This document shows, piece by piece, positions 22,631 through 33,719 of a DNA stretch of 64,000 nucleotides. This DNA is from Pyxicephalus adspersus. Its lineage: Eukaryota > Chordata > Amphibia > Anura > Pyxicephalidae. The notes under the pieces were generated by a model that was not told the origin of the DNA, did no database searches, and worked only from the letters and a program-made list of their open reading frames with translations. Location of the stretch: positions 37,459,457 through 37,523,456 of the forward strand of contig NC_092859.1 in NCBI RefSeq assembly GCF_032062135.1, given 5' to 3'. The position numbers were made by a program, and so were the translations under genes. Each line of letters opens with the position of its first letter. The stretch's first letter is position 1.

Positions 22631-22752
22631 GACTAGAGAAGGTTTCAAATTCCCATTTTTTCGTAGAAACACAAAAGGAAAAGGAGGAGGCTTTACTTAG
22701 GGCTTTCTCAAAGAAACATTGTTCTGGCACATCCCAGCTTTACCTAAAATAA
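22631..22752 (+). CDS. Locus A, terminal coding exon (unidentified protein)
   Basis: After the acceptor at 22630 two bases complete a Gly codon from the previous exon, and 39 codons follow to TAA at 22750-22752. The frame reads LEKVSNSHFFVETQKEKEEA, LLRAFSKKHCSGTSQLYLK. The middle is Lys/Glu-rich and may be helical. An AATAAA overlaps the stop codon (22748-22753), which is too close to be the likely functional signal. No domain was recognised. Confidence 0.62.
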
Positions 22753-23039
22753 AATAGGTTTAACTTAGTACCAAACAGTACAGTGCAAAACATGATGAAG
22801 AAGAACATAAACTTCACATGTTTACAAAAGGATATTTTGTACACGTTTGCATTACAAATGGTGCTGTTTGGCTATTTAAGATAAAAGCATGTGTAAAAGA
22901 TGACTGCCAAACCTGAATCAAGGTGGGCAAAAATGCCATATTACTCCAGCTTCTAAGGGCCCCGAAGAATCCTGCGGTACCTGTCAGTAGAGGCATCACA
23001 GATTTATTGTAGTCTCAGAAGCCCTGAGGCCACGAGCCA

Positions 23040-23350
23040 CCAAAAAGGATGCAATGGCCTACACATCAAAACAACCACACTCTCTAACTTCAGGCTACAT
23101 GGCAATGTGAGAGTGGGCAAGAGTCGAAATATAGCCATCACTGCAACAGAGAACAGTCAAGCATAATGCTAATCTCCTTAATATGAACAGGCATCTTGAG
23201 GACCTATATAATCATGGCAGATGCTACAATATCAGAATCAGTGAGGAACCCCCATTGGCATAGATAAAATTCACCAGGGCCACCATAGCCAGATTGGCAA
23301 ATGAGGCTAGCATCATCCCCTTGAGCATCCACATGACAGAAAGACTTTGC
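23040..23350 (+). pseudogene. L1/Tx1-type LINE ORF1 remnant
   Basis: A frame near 23170-23250 reads NLLNMNRHLEDLYNHGRCYN then IRISEEPP. This resembles the conserved L1 ORF1 block H-L-E-D-L-x-N-R-x-R-R-x-N-I-R-I, found after the coiled coil. A stop follows soon after. Only this short, decayed piece is present, separated from the ORF2 remnant at 30778. Confidence 0.65.
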
Positions 23351-23429
23351 GGACTTCCAAGATTTTCTCTCAAGAAAAGAAACAGAGACTCAATCCAATG
23401 ATCAAATTTAATGGCATGAAAAAAAAGCT

Positions 23430-23725
23430 ATTCCATCTTTGTATTATATTGCCGTACAACATTTTCAACATGGGGGAACCCTTGAAATAATTTTCAACTC
23501 TTACGGAAACCCTTTCTATATTTACTATATCCATAACCCATTGTAAAGGAAATATGTGTTGGTCAACGTCTCTTACATTACAGGTCAGTGTCAACAAATT
23601 GACAAATTATTGACAAATTATTACAAACTAGTGACAAATTATTTACAAAAAAGATAATTGCTGTAAGTCAAACTGACCCGAGAGGCACAAATTGCTCAAA
23701 GGCCTCTCTAGCAATTTAGGTACCT
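23430..23725 (-). mobile_element. hAT fragment with internal short tandem repeat
   Basis: The text ggggaacccttgaaataatt, tatatttactatatcca and gataattgctgtaagtc matches the reverse complement of the element at 60125-60345, and the last part also matches 18300-18375. At 23594-23645 it contains three imperfect copies of gacaaattatt, absent from the 60125 copy, so a local expansion occurred here. Confidence 0.6.
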
Positions 23726-24974
23726 TATTTGGGAATGACTGCCTTAGACCAATACAGACTTTGTTGGGCATGTTTAAACATCCAACCTAAATAGGTCTTC
23801 AAGGTTCTCTAGTTCCCAATTCGGCCCCATGACCATTTTGTATAGGAATTTTTTTCCTTTTACAACTTTCTAGACATTTTGCTCTACTTTTGTCGTTCTA
23901 AAATTTTAGTAACTTTCATCTGTCTGCTGGCTACTTAACTGAGTTTTCCTCTTCTTTGTCTGTTTTTTTTAAAATGCCATCACTAACATTTTTAGCACTG
24001 GAAAGAATTGATGATATCGGATCAGTACCATAACTCTCAGTATTTATGCTTGGGAACAGACACCCTCATAATTCCTAATTTGCCTTTACTGCTTGCCATG
24101 TCATTGATGTCTTAACCTTGTGTATATCTAAACTATAGTAACCTTGGAGGTCAACATGCAAAAGTCGTTCTGTATTAGATTACGTATAATCCTATTTTCT
24201 TGCATTGTCACCTGAATAATCCTATAACATATAATAAAGGTATAAAAAGATGATGTTTTGGATATAAATAAGTTTTATACTAAGTTTTAAACTAATATTT
24301 TACATCAGAATACAATATAATACTTTAATATCAACTGTAACTTTTAAGGCTGATATTTTTCCAATTAATTTGCAGCACGCTGTGTATAGACAGACAGGAC
24401 TTACAGTCTGCTTCTATAGGTCACAGGTTACTTTACTTGCGTTTAAAACTTCCATAGCATAAAATAATTGATGCCCTTTCCATTATGTAAGCCCCCAGCA
24501 AAAACAATCAATAAATATAACCATGGAAAAATAATGACGTAGACAGTGCAATGTAATTGTGTTGCCATTATTTAATGTATTTACTATAGCAGTAAAATGG
24601 ACAGTGGCAAGGAAAGGACCAATGGATCAATTCAGTCCTGCATTATTGCTGAAATACAGTAAACTAGATCACCATGGCATAATTACAGCCACAGTAATCC
24701 TCATGACTGCCATGAACAATACAGTTTGGTGTTATAATGATTTATTTATTAAGCCTTAGGAAAACTGACTAAATCAATTGGGCTAAAATAAATATATATA
24801 TATTTGGGTAAGCTGCATACCACAAGGTTGGCTCTGCTTTAGCATATATAGACATAAGTCATTTTTGATACTGCAATGTTACCCTACCACAGTAAAGACT
24901 ACAGCTGATCAATTTTAAACACATTTCACAGGTATGGGCTGCTGCTGTCACCATCATTTAGGGTTTTCACATAC
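23726..24974. other. Unassigned sequence
   Basis: No gene, RNA or repeat could be supported. Confidence 0.4.
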
Positions 24975-25128
24975 TTCAAGATATCCATTACTTGTGCTGT
25001 TAGTAATAAAACTGAAGAATGATCTTATGTCTTCGAGCAATCTTTGGTTTGTGAATAAATTCTGCAGCTGACCAATTATATGAGAATTCATTTTATGATG
25101 TGTGTTTTGCAAGGCAGTCACTGTTCTA
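24975..25128 (-). other. Candidate coding exon, - strand
   Basis: On the - strand, acceptor options ggaaactgaccctag or ctagaacag precede an open frame reading TVTALQNTHHKMNSHIIGQ, LQNLFTNQRLLEDIRSFFSF, ITNSTSNGYLE and then the donor-like cttgaa|gtatgt. The composition is plausible for protein. The exon ends in phase 0, whereas the locus B exon at 19617 needs two carried bases, so at least one exon would be missing between them. Confidence 0.3.
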
Positions 25129-25210
25129 GGGTCAGTTTCCGAAAACAAAATAAACAGGATAGACTGTGAAGGATTTTGCTACAACTTTTCTATAAACTGC
25201 ATGCATAGTA

Positions 25211-26023
25211 CCCTGTTTCCCCGATTATAAGGCACTGTCTTATATTTTTTGAAATGCCAAAATATGCCCTAGGTCTTATTTTCAGGGGATGTCTTATTTT
25301 TCCATGAAGAAGACTACAGTACACATTTATTGTTGAAAGTCACTCATGATCACTCANNNNNNNNNNNNNNNNNNNNNNNNNNNNNNNNNNNNNNNNNNNN
25401 NNNNNNNNNNNNNNNNNNNNNNNNNNNNNNNNNNNNNNNNNNNNNNNNNNNNNNNNNNNNNNNNNNNNNNNNNNNNNNNNNNNNNNNNNNNNNNNNNNNN
25501 NNNNNNNNNNNNNNNNNNNNNNNNNNNNNNNNNNNNNNNNNNNNNNNNNNNNNNNNNNNNNNNNNNNNNNNNNNNNNNNNNNNNNNNNNNNNNNNNNNNN
25601 NNNNNNNNNNNNNNNNNNNNNNNNNNNNNNNNNNNNNNNNNNNNNNNNNNNNNNNNNNNNNNNNNNNNNNNNNNNNNNNNNNNNNNNNNNNNNNNNNNNN
25701 NNNNNNNNNNNNNNNNNNNNNNNNNNNNNNNNNNNNNNNNNNNNNNNNNNNNNNNNNNNNNNNNNNNNNNNNNNNNNNNNNNNNNNNNNNNNNNNNNNNN
25801 NNNNNNNNNNNNNNNNNNNNNNNNNNNNNNNNNNNNNNNNNNNNNNNNNNNNNNNNNNNNNNNNNNNNNNNNNNNNNNNNNNNNNGCCAGCATCAAGGAG
25901 ACACACACAGGATCAAATATCGGGGGATGTCTTATTCACGGGTGAGTGTCTTATTTTAATTATTTTTTCAAAAATCGGGGGTGGCTTATTTATTGGGGAT
26001 GACTTAAAATCGGGGAAACACGG
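25211..26023. mobile_element. TIR element (ccctgtttccccgat ... atcggggaaacacgg) with TA flanks
   Basis: The left end ccctgtttccccgattataag and right end taaaatcggggaaacacgg are inverted copies, and TA stands directly outside both ends (25209-25210 and 26024-26025), as in Tc1/mariner-type insertions. Subterminal gtcttatttt motifs recur on both sides in inverted and direct form. The centre is the assembly gap, so size and coding content are unknown. Confidence 0.7.
25357..25885. other. Assembly gap (529 N)
   Basis: All bases are N. Any reading frame drawn across it is meaningless. It falls inside the TIR element, consistent with a repeat that could not be assembled. Confidence 1.
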
Positions 26024-26025
26024 TA

Positions 26026-26929
26026 GTTGTTTCTTACAGTGTCTTATATCTCTTAGTGCTGTTTGAATGGCTCAGGCTTAAGCAGTAGGATTACATTTAC
26101 GTTTTTATGTTATTGCCAACACTCAAGATGTAACATTTATTTTAGTCCTCTAGTAACTTTTTTCCTCTAAGGGTCACAAAACTTTGTACAATCCACTTTA
26201 CATTTACTAAAACTACATGTGAATGAGGCCTACCTAATCTTTTGAATCAAATTGTACCAAACCAGGCACTACATTAAATGTTGGTAGATCTAAAGGAAAT
26301 TGTACAGTTAGAATATACCATGTGTGGTGAGCATTACTTTCGTTAATGGGAATTTACCAACCAAATCCCAGGTGACGTCACTGCTGCAACTTGGGCTTTA
26401 TAAATCTGCGAGAAAAGCATAGGCAAAAACAATTTAAATAGTTTAAAAGGAGGTGGACTGTCAAAAAAGCGGTCACTCCAATAGCATGGGTTCACCTTTT
26501 TCGTAAACACCACAGTATGCTGCGATGCCTGGTAGCCCACTGGAACATACAGTGCAAAAAAAAAAACCTATAGGATATAAAGCATTACAGTTTTAAAACT
26601 TATGGACTTATGATTCGGAGGAAGGCAAAAAACTCTGGATATAATTTGCTCCAACAGGGGAAAAAAATGAAAAAAGTTCCAAAAGGTTTTCTAGTAAATG
26701 GCAGGCAAAGTGACGGCAGGCAAATAGGATTTTTGTGTGATGGACAGTGTACAGAAGGCAGCATAAACATTAGGACATTGAGAAAGGGTGGCGCTACGAG
26801 TGAACTCAACCCACTAGCAGCAGTCACTGCCGTCAAAACCGCAGGTGACCGCATTGTTAGCTGGCATCATGTCCTGGATGACATGTGTTAGGAATGCCAC
26901 CCATAAAGTTGAGGACAAGTAGCCCGGTG
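26026..26929. other. Unassigned sequence
   Basis: A frame at 26610-26891 on the + strand is open for 93 codons, but it abuts the repeat below and lacks start or splice support. The right half may be the 3' end of the hAT element at 26930-29390. Confidence 0.35.
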
Positions 26930-27024
26930 ATATTAGTCAAAATGATGGAGGACCAGAGATGGAGCATGGGTCAGGGAGAGCAGTAGCAGTGTGTGGCCTC
27001 TGGTCAGCTATCGCCAGGAAGACC

Positions 27025-27575
27025 GCATTGGTAGGTGTCATGGAGAGCTGGGTGTAGTGCCCACCCAGACGTGTGTAATACAAATTTTGTAAATGGAGTA
27101 CTGACAGGCGGCAGCAGCAGCAGCAGGAGGAGGAGGCGGTGGACTCTGAAAAGGAGCAGGGACTGCATTGGTAACTGGCATGTAGAGCTGGGTGTAGTGC
27201 CACCCAGAAGTGTACAATTTTAGTGAATGGAGTACGGCCAGGCTGCAGCAGCAGCACCAGGAGGAGACGGTGGGCCCTGAGACAGAGCAGGAACAGCAAT
27301 GGTAACTGGCATCTAGAGCTGGGTGCAGTGCATCATCAATGCCACCCAGAAGTGTACAATTTTACTGAATAGAGTAATGACAGGCGGCAGCAGCAAAAGC
27401 AGGAGGAGGAAGCGGTGGGCCCTGAGACAGAGCGGGGACAGCATTGGTAACTGGCATCTAGAGTTGGGTGAAGTGCATCGTCATTGCCACCCAGAAGTGT
27501 ACAATTTCACTAAATGGAGTACTGACAGGCGACAGCAGCAGCAGGAGGAGGTGGTGGGCCCTGATAAAGGCTGTC
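27025..27575 (-). repeat. Minisatellite, four units of ~130-145 bp
   Basis: Units begin with gagctgggtgtagtgc or close variants at 27045, 27185, 27316 and 27461, each followed by ccacccagaagtgtacaatt, a ggcagcagcagcagc run, aggaggagg and gtgggccctga. The (CAG)n and (AGG)n parts vary in length between units. The array sits where the catalytic region of the hAT transposase would be expected. Confidence 0.85.
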
Positions 27576-28786
27576 ACTACTGTCAGGACAAGATGGCGTT
27601 AGCCAAGCCACAACCTCTCTTTGCAAAGCGGACAAGAATTCTCTGGTGGTGTGAATTTTCTCCCACAAGGACACCAGTTTCAGCACTGCCTGGCAACGCG
27701 TGTGCTTGAGGGAGCCGTAGTGGCGTGCCTGCTTAACCACAGTGTCCTCTGCTGCTGGCCTCAGGAGGAGTGTCAAAAAGAGAGGGGTTGATGGGAGAAG
27801 GAATGCAGTAGGAAGGGGGAGGAGGAAGAGGACTGGGGTGGCCCATCCCACCACATCCCTCGGCGGGGGTACCAGGTGCATGTGGGAAAGCAGGGATGTT
27901 GTACCCAAATGAGATCCGGCCTGTCCTCTGCAGATCGGCCTGTGGCACAGGATGCAGATTGCTACTCACCCGTCATCATCTTTCAGCGGGGAAAAGGACC
28001 ACACTGGAGAGCTGCATGCAACCACTCTGCTGTTCTTTTTCTTTGCCTGCCTCTGCGTCTGCTGGGTGCCCTGCGTCTGCTCCAGCTCCATCTCCCCCAC
28101 AGTCACATCTTCTGTGACTGTTCCCCTGCTTGTGCCAACTCATTTGTCTGTTCTTTGGGACTCACATGAGGCAGATTTGCGGCCCCTTCTATCCCCAGTC
28201 TGTTGCTGCTGATGCTGCTGCCTTTCCTCTATGTCTGCTTTGGAACTGCTGCTAGCCCTTACATGCACCGGTGGTTCCCAGGTGACATCGAGGTCATCAT
28301 CATCCTCATTTTCATCTAAGCCAACCTCTGCAAATGCAGCCACTGATCCAGAACCCTCGCCCAGCAAGTGCTGACCACACTCCCCAAGGGTCTCAAAGTC
28401 TGCCTTCTGCTCTGAAATTCGCACTGACAGATCCCCAGCCTGTTCGTCAAACAACAAGGGGGAGTCATCGGGAGGTACAGGCACATTAGCCACGCTAACT
28501 CCTGTCTTTGCTCCTGTCATGGCTGTGCTGGATGCTGCTGCTGCTGCTGCAGAAGAAAGCCTGCTGAACTTGAGGCCCCTGAGACCCAGTCCACAATACT
28601 CTCCACATGACGTGGCTTTATGATTGTATTCCGCTCTCCCAATACATCTACCAGCATACTGGTGCTACGCACACATCTCAGACTTGTTTGAAAACTTGTG
28701 CTGCTGCCTCCAACAGTTTGCTGCTGCTGCTGTCCTACACGGCAGACTCCTGGGAAGTATGCCCCCTGCCAGATGCGGCAGGTCAC
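27510..28786 (-). pseudogene. hAT transposase N-terminus with BED-type zinc finger (broken)
   Basis: A first frame (28786-28517) contains STSMLVDVLGERNTIIKPRH and VESIVDWVSGASSSAGF. After a frameshift near 28517 a second frame continues (28520 down to 27510) through an acidic stretch (LDENEDDDDLDV), a Gln-rich tract from CTG repeats, and then the BED finger: SSPVWSF, DDDG, VAICILCHRPICRG and LGTTSLLSHMH, with C-x2-C and the H-M-H pair that bind zinc in such domains. In-frame stops at 28140-28142 and 27966-27968 and the frameshift show it is dead. BED fingers bind transposon ends in hAT transposases. The catalytic RNase-H-like domain was not found. Confidence 0.8.
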
Positions 28787-28834
28787 CCAACGCTACGCCT
28801 TCCCCCACGTCTAACGCTCATCTTTTACTTATTC

Positions 28835-29162
28835 AGGAAAAATGCACCTGTACCAAACGTTTTTTTTGGTAAATAGCAAGAAGTATCAAACACTGAAATA
28901 TCTGTATTTTTTTTTTTTGTAGGACAGAAATTTTTCTGTACCAAACTGGCTTTTTGGGTAAATGGCAAGAGGTATCAAACTGAAATATTTGTATTTTTTT
29001 AAAGTAGGACAGACATTTTTCTGTACCATACGGGCTTCTTTGGTAAATATCAAGAGGTATCAAAGACTGAAATATCTGTATTTTTTTAAAGCAGGACAGA
29101 AATTTTTCTGTAGCAAACTGGACCAGGTAGCATCAAAAACTGCAATATCTGTATATATACAG
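28835..29162 (+). repeat. ~86-bp tandem repeat, nearly four units
   Basis: Units start at 28835, 28921, 29006 and 29093, each beginning aggacagaaatttttctgta or a close variant and carrying caaactgg, ggtaaatNNcaagagg, tatcaaa and ctgaaatatctgtatttttt. The last unit is shorter. The array lies upstream of the BED-finger frame, probably in the 5' untranslated or subterminal region of the hAT element. Confidence 0.9.
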
Positions 29163-29394
29163 AAGGCTCCTAACCTGTCCCTGTCACAATCCATGTCTAT
29201 CCCTGCTTCTATCCTTTACCAGAACTCCTAGCTCCTAGGACTAGCTCCTCCCTCCTTCCCTGTATATATGCCTGTGCTCAGATCCCTTCTGATTGGGCTG
29301 CTGCGTTCTAGCTTAAATGTTCAGTAAGTGGGAAAGGCCCGATTCACCGCAAGATCGAACTTACAAATCTCACTCCCTAATCCCTAGTGATAAT

Positions 29395-29605
29395 ATCCCT
29401 AAATGTCTCTTCTGAAGGGAGAATAGATGCAGTTCAGCCAATCTCTCCTTAAAGCTGAGCTCCTCCATTGCTTTTATTAGTTTAGTTGCCCTTCTCTGTA
29501 CTCTCTCCAATGTAACAACATCCTTTTTGTGAACTGGTGCGCAAAACTGGACTGCATATTCCAAATGTGGTCTAACCAATGCTTTGTACAGGAACAGGAT
29601 TATGG
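29395..29605 (-). pseudogene. CR1-like LINE reverse transcriptase C-terminus
   Basis: On the - strand the frame reads [59 protein letters not shown] and QKRHL. This corresponds closely to the conserved end of CR1/L2-clade LINE proteins (L-V-R-P-H-L-E-Y ... [11 protein letters not shown]). It is a 5'-truncated fragment without the catalytic FADD motif. It directly abuts the hAT element. Confidence 0.85.
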
Positions 29606-29739
29606 CTTGTAGTAATTTATCACTTTTACAGAAATTCATGTAGTTATTTCTTATAAGCAGTAGAACAACTAGGTTAAGGGCAAGCCTTAGGGCTTGGTTA
29701 AATATATGAGGGTAATTTGAGTACTGGAACATAGAAGTA

Positions 29740-30770
29740 AAGAAACTGTGCCTGGATGTTAAGAAAACCGAAAAAGAAAAATCCAGATTCCTCTGAAAAC
29801 TGTCTCAGCTATCTTCATTGGTCCCATAGGATTAAGTTAGGAACTATTTCACTGCAAATTTAGGAGGAAAGAGCCCTTAGGCTATTTCTAAATAACAGAA
29901 TGATCCTGGGACAGACCGACCACCAGGATGACTTCAAGACCTTACAATTTGTTACAAGATAATGTATTCCCTTTCCATACATGCTCCTTTTTCCGCATTT
30001 CTCATGATGCTTTAAGTGCATGTTATGTTTGAATTAAGAAATTCATTTTCCACAATTAAAGTATAATAAACATATGTCAGCAGATTCCCATTGTGATTCT
30101 TCAGACACTGTAGCTCATATTGAGGTGCATTTGGGTCAAATGTTGTTTTTTGCATTTTAATATGAGTTTGAGCAGCTCTGCATTTAAGGAGTACAGTTGT
30201 GGTTTAAATGAATGCCTGCCCACATGGGCCCTTAAGCAATCCAAAAAACTTTTTAACTTTTATATTTGATGTAAATAACTCCCACCATATAATATATTAC
30301 CTACCCAATACAGTATTAGGACTTTTTGTCCTATGGAACTTTACTTAAGCATCAGTGACGTTGCAGTAAGCAAATTGCAGTTTCTGTACCTAGCTAGTTA
30401 GATAACATGAGGTTGCAGAATGGCTGGTAATTACATCCACATGTCTACTCCAGGTGTCCCTCTCCAGAATTTGAACCTTTCCAGTCAGTGTCTGCTTTCA
30501 GTGCTTAGGATGGTATGGCATTTTTTCTCCTCCAACTTACCTGCAGTTCCTAGCTGTCAAAATAACAGTAGGAATTCATCAGCAACCAAAAAAAATCTCA
30601 CTGAGATAGTGATAGTGTCAGTGTTAGTGATAGTGTTTTATAACCACTATTTGGGTGTGAGATAGAGAGATCCAGAGTAACACTGACGCTTTTGATTCAG
30701 CCAAAACTCTCAACCTCGATAGTTTACAATAAAATATTTTGGAATCTACCGCAAAATATAGTTTTACTGT
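29740..30770. other. Unassigned sequence
   Basis: No supported gene or repeat. The frame at 30420-30665 has no splice or start support. Confidence 0.4.
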
Positions 30771-30777
30771 GACAGCA

Positions 30778-31215
30778 ATTGAATCAAACTACAAGCTTTT
30801 GATGCACTGGTATATGGTGTCTACTAGACTCGCAAGGTTTGTTCTATCTTATAATGGGGACTGTTTCTAGAGTTGTTAGGCTGAGGGTTAATTTCTCCAT
30901 ATTTGGTGGACATGTTTTAAATTAGGTTTTCTGGACTGTGGTGCATCAATTATTATACACAGTTTTGGGGATGCCAATATCTAAAGATTCTAAAGTGGCC
31001 GTTTTGAATGTCAGACCCTCAGTTTGCACCAATGCCCAATTTTGGTTACTCATTTTTCTCTTTACTGCAGCAAAATATGTATTAGCCAAAGCTTGGTGTT
31101 CTGTTGTGCCATCTGGCTCTCATGTCAAACATAAAGTCTCTTAGTATCGTAATAATGATCAACTATACTAAATGATACCGTTGAGAAGTTTTGTACTGTG
31201 TGGGAACTTTCACAT
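30778..31215 (+). pseudogene. L1/Tx1-type LINE ORF2 C-terminal remnant
   Basis: Across at least two frameshifts the translation gives ESNYKLLMHWYMVSTRLARF, then FLHIWWTCF, then VVHQLLYTVLGMPISKDSKV, then FTAAKYVLAKAW. These correspond to the Y-K-L-L-x-R-W-Y ... H-x-W-W-x-C-P ... F-W ... A-A-K-x-x-I-A-x-x-W order at the C-terminus of L1-clade ORF2 proteins. It is 5'-truncated and dead. Confidence 0.75.
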
Positions 31216-31962
31216 TACTTGCCACCAGTCCTGACTCGATTTTTGTTGTCTATTTAAATAACATTCATGATAAAGCTAAAATCCCTGGGCAATAAGGACG
31301 TTGCCTCTTCAGTTTGTTTCTCACTCTTTTCCCAATATGTATGCTCTTCTTTTTATTTTACCTGCCTGCAGGGGAATCTAAACCCTGTCACACCCTCACT
31401 TTAGGCTGGGGGACAATCATAGATTCAATATCAGATGTCCTATTGTGGACCTCTGACCAGAAGATATATTGTACTGTACATAACTTGTTACATTTCCCTT
31501 TGGTACTTGTGATGTCACATTTTTCTATGGACTGCATTCTATTTTACTGAATGAATCTGTTTACTGGCAGTGACTGGCTGTATAATTTTATACTGCACTA
31601 CATAATTTTATTTACCTATTTATCATTTGATATACACTACATTTGTTCTCCTCCTTTGAATCACAGTTGTCTTCTTTTTACCTTGCTGTTATTCACACTT
31701 TGGTACCTTGTATTTCTTTTGGTGTTTTGTTTTAAAAAAAAATGTATTGGTATAAAAAAAGAAAATTTGTTTTTTTAAAGAAAAACTTTCAATGCATTGT
31801 ACCAGAAACTGTCATAAATTGTAATTTTTTAACAAAAAGTTATAAAACTAATTGTATACTTTATATATGCTGCATTATTTTTTTAAATTACAAATAATTA
31901 CACTTTTTTATTTGTTATCTTTTTTTATGGAATAACAAAGTTTTTACCATTTTGCAGATTTA
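31216..31962. other. AT-rich sequence, perhaps LINE 3' tail
   Basis: The 31216-31780 part could be the 3' untranslated region of the L1 fragment (it ends in T-rich and A-rich tracts), but no poly-A end or target duplication is obvious. Confidence 0.3.
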
Positions 31963-32025
31963 GCTTGCCAACTTTCCAAGTTAATTGCAAAGCCCTTTAA
32001 CATGGTATTGTCACCAAAATACCAG
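31963..32025. repeat. Piece of the gccaacttttcaag repeat family
   Basis: The text cttgccaactttccaagtta, attgcaaagccctttaacatgg matches the left end of the element at 52376 (ttgccaacttttcaaggtaa, ttgcaaagccc, aacatagtat). The other end is not seen nearby. Confidence 0.55.
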
Positions 32026-33394
32026 TGTCAGGGGTACTAATGGGAACTAGTGAAGAAAGTGTGGAAATATGTGCCCTATGAAAAACATTTTTTAAAAAGC
32101 ATGTAGTTTTTCTATAAGAATAAGTTATCTTGCCTAAGTTTTAATTACCAAACACCTAAGTACTTTTTAAAAACTTTTTTTACCGGGGATTTATTTCTAG
32201 ATGTCTCCATGACACCACTAATAAATTTTGGTCACAATATTATTTCTATGTTCCCACTAGTCTTGATTTCTGCAGCAATTATAGTAAAAATACCACACTC
32301 AGGAGCATTTGAAAAATTAAATTTGTATAATTTTGAAAGTATGTTTTCTAGCACAAATTGTCACAAAAAAAATATGTCTCAATTTAACTCATTCCTACTT
32401 ACTACCCAGGATATGCAATCTACATGCTTTTAATGTCCGTGAAGGAGGAAACACAGAAGACACACGTGTTTGGATAGACCTTAATCTTCAAATCACCAAA
32501 TCTTTTTTGGAATATAGGAGCAGTGATGAGTAAAACAAGGTTATTGAAGTAAAAGCTGGCAACCTAGTAAACCTGCTTTATTCTGTCACCATGTTTGTCT
32601 TTATAACCCTTAGCACATTAACATCACAAGAATATAATTGTCTTGTGATGTTAACTATTGGAAATTAGCACCATGCTTTAAACACCTAAACAACTTTTAA
32701 CCTTGTATATACAAGCCTGAAAGATTTTTTTAAAGTTTTTAATTAAAGTCAACACTGAGCCCTAACTGAAAATGTTAACATTTCCCATGGGAAAACAAAT
32801 ATTTAAAAGTGCTAATGGGGTTTGAGGAAATTGCTGGGAACCTCTACAATTAGGAAATTGAATGTAAAACAGTATTATTCTGAAGTAGCAGTGGTGAATA
32901 GATGTAAACACGATAGTTTCCTTACATTTAGCAAACACTGTTATATTAATACATATGATCTCATTGCTCAGCTATATTTGAAAATCCATCAGCTCCATAC
33001 AGAATTACTGTAATTTCATAAAGCTGCAGATTTTCTACTAAATAAACTGCATTAAGATTAGATCTCACTTGGCCACAGTTTATAGATCTGCAGATAGCTG
33101 TGCCAAGCAGTCTGACATATTATAAGTTCTCTGATATTTAAGCATTCATTTAGAGATTTTGTGCTGAAAGTGCCATATGCCTTAGGGAAGGTTCAATACA
33201 AAGGATTTTACTTAACAGCAAATTGCCAACAGCAGCGATTTTTGCTATCATCCATTCAGATTTCAGTTTTTATGAATGTATTCAGAGTAGACTAATGAAT
33301 CAAAATGTTTTATTTACAGTGTAATGTTATGTATAAGGTAAACAACATGCAGACTATGTGGAGTAAATGAATGTCCATCCCTCTTATACTTACT
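32026..33394. other. Unassigned AT-rich sequence
   Basis: No supported feature. An acceptor-like tract (gatttatttctag near 32200) is followed by open frames in two phases, but no donor or partner exon was found. Confidence 0.4.
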
Positions 33395-33611
33395 GGGCCT
33401 GATTTAGGAAAGCTTTCGAGGCTGAAGAGGATACACTTTCATCAGTGAAACTGGGTGATACAGCAAACCTGGAATGGACCTGGTCCAGGAATTAAAACAT
33501 TTGCTAACAAATAGCAAAGTACTTTTAAGAAATCCAGGTCTTCTAGATCACCCAGGTTCACTGATGAAACTGTATCATTTCCAGCCTTGGAGAGCTTTAA
33601 TAAATCAGGAC
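33395..33611. mobile_element. Palindromic MITE, family 1, copy 2
   Basis: The copy runs from gggcctgatttagg to taaatcaggac, with the second half largely the reverse complement of the first (gaggatacactttcatcag against ctgatgaaactgtatcat). Flanking tact (33391-33394 and 33612-33615) may be a 4-bp target duplication. Confidence 0.85.
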
Positions 33612-33719
33612 TACTGTGTCTATGTTTTTTCACCCAATTATTTAATTGCAGCCAGAGTTAAAAACAGTTATTTTACCAACCTAGAAAAGCCATGACAACA
33701 CTAGCCCAGCACTAAATGT

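Larger units (their letters stand above)
26930..29390 (-). mobile_element. Decayed hAT transposon with BED zinc finger
   Basis: The element is read on the - strand. Its 5' region (about 29390-28830) contains an ~86-bp tandem array. A broken transposase N-terminus follows (28786-27510), then a minisatellite (27575-27025). The hAT assignment rests on the BED finger and domain order. Terminal inverted repeats were not identified, so both boundaries are approximate. Confidence 0.6.

Noticed and set aside
25330..25959. Long open frames on both strands across 25330-25959
   Set aside because: They consist almost entirely of N from the assembly gap and have no meaning.
27025..27575. Regularly spaced repeats that might suggest a CRISPR-like array
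   Set aside because: The units are contiguous ~140-bp minisatellite copies with codon-like CAG and AGG runs inside a eukaryotic transposon, with no unique spacers.
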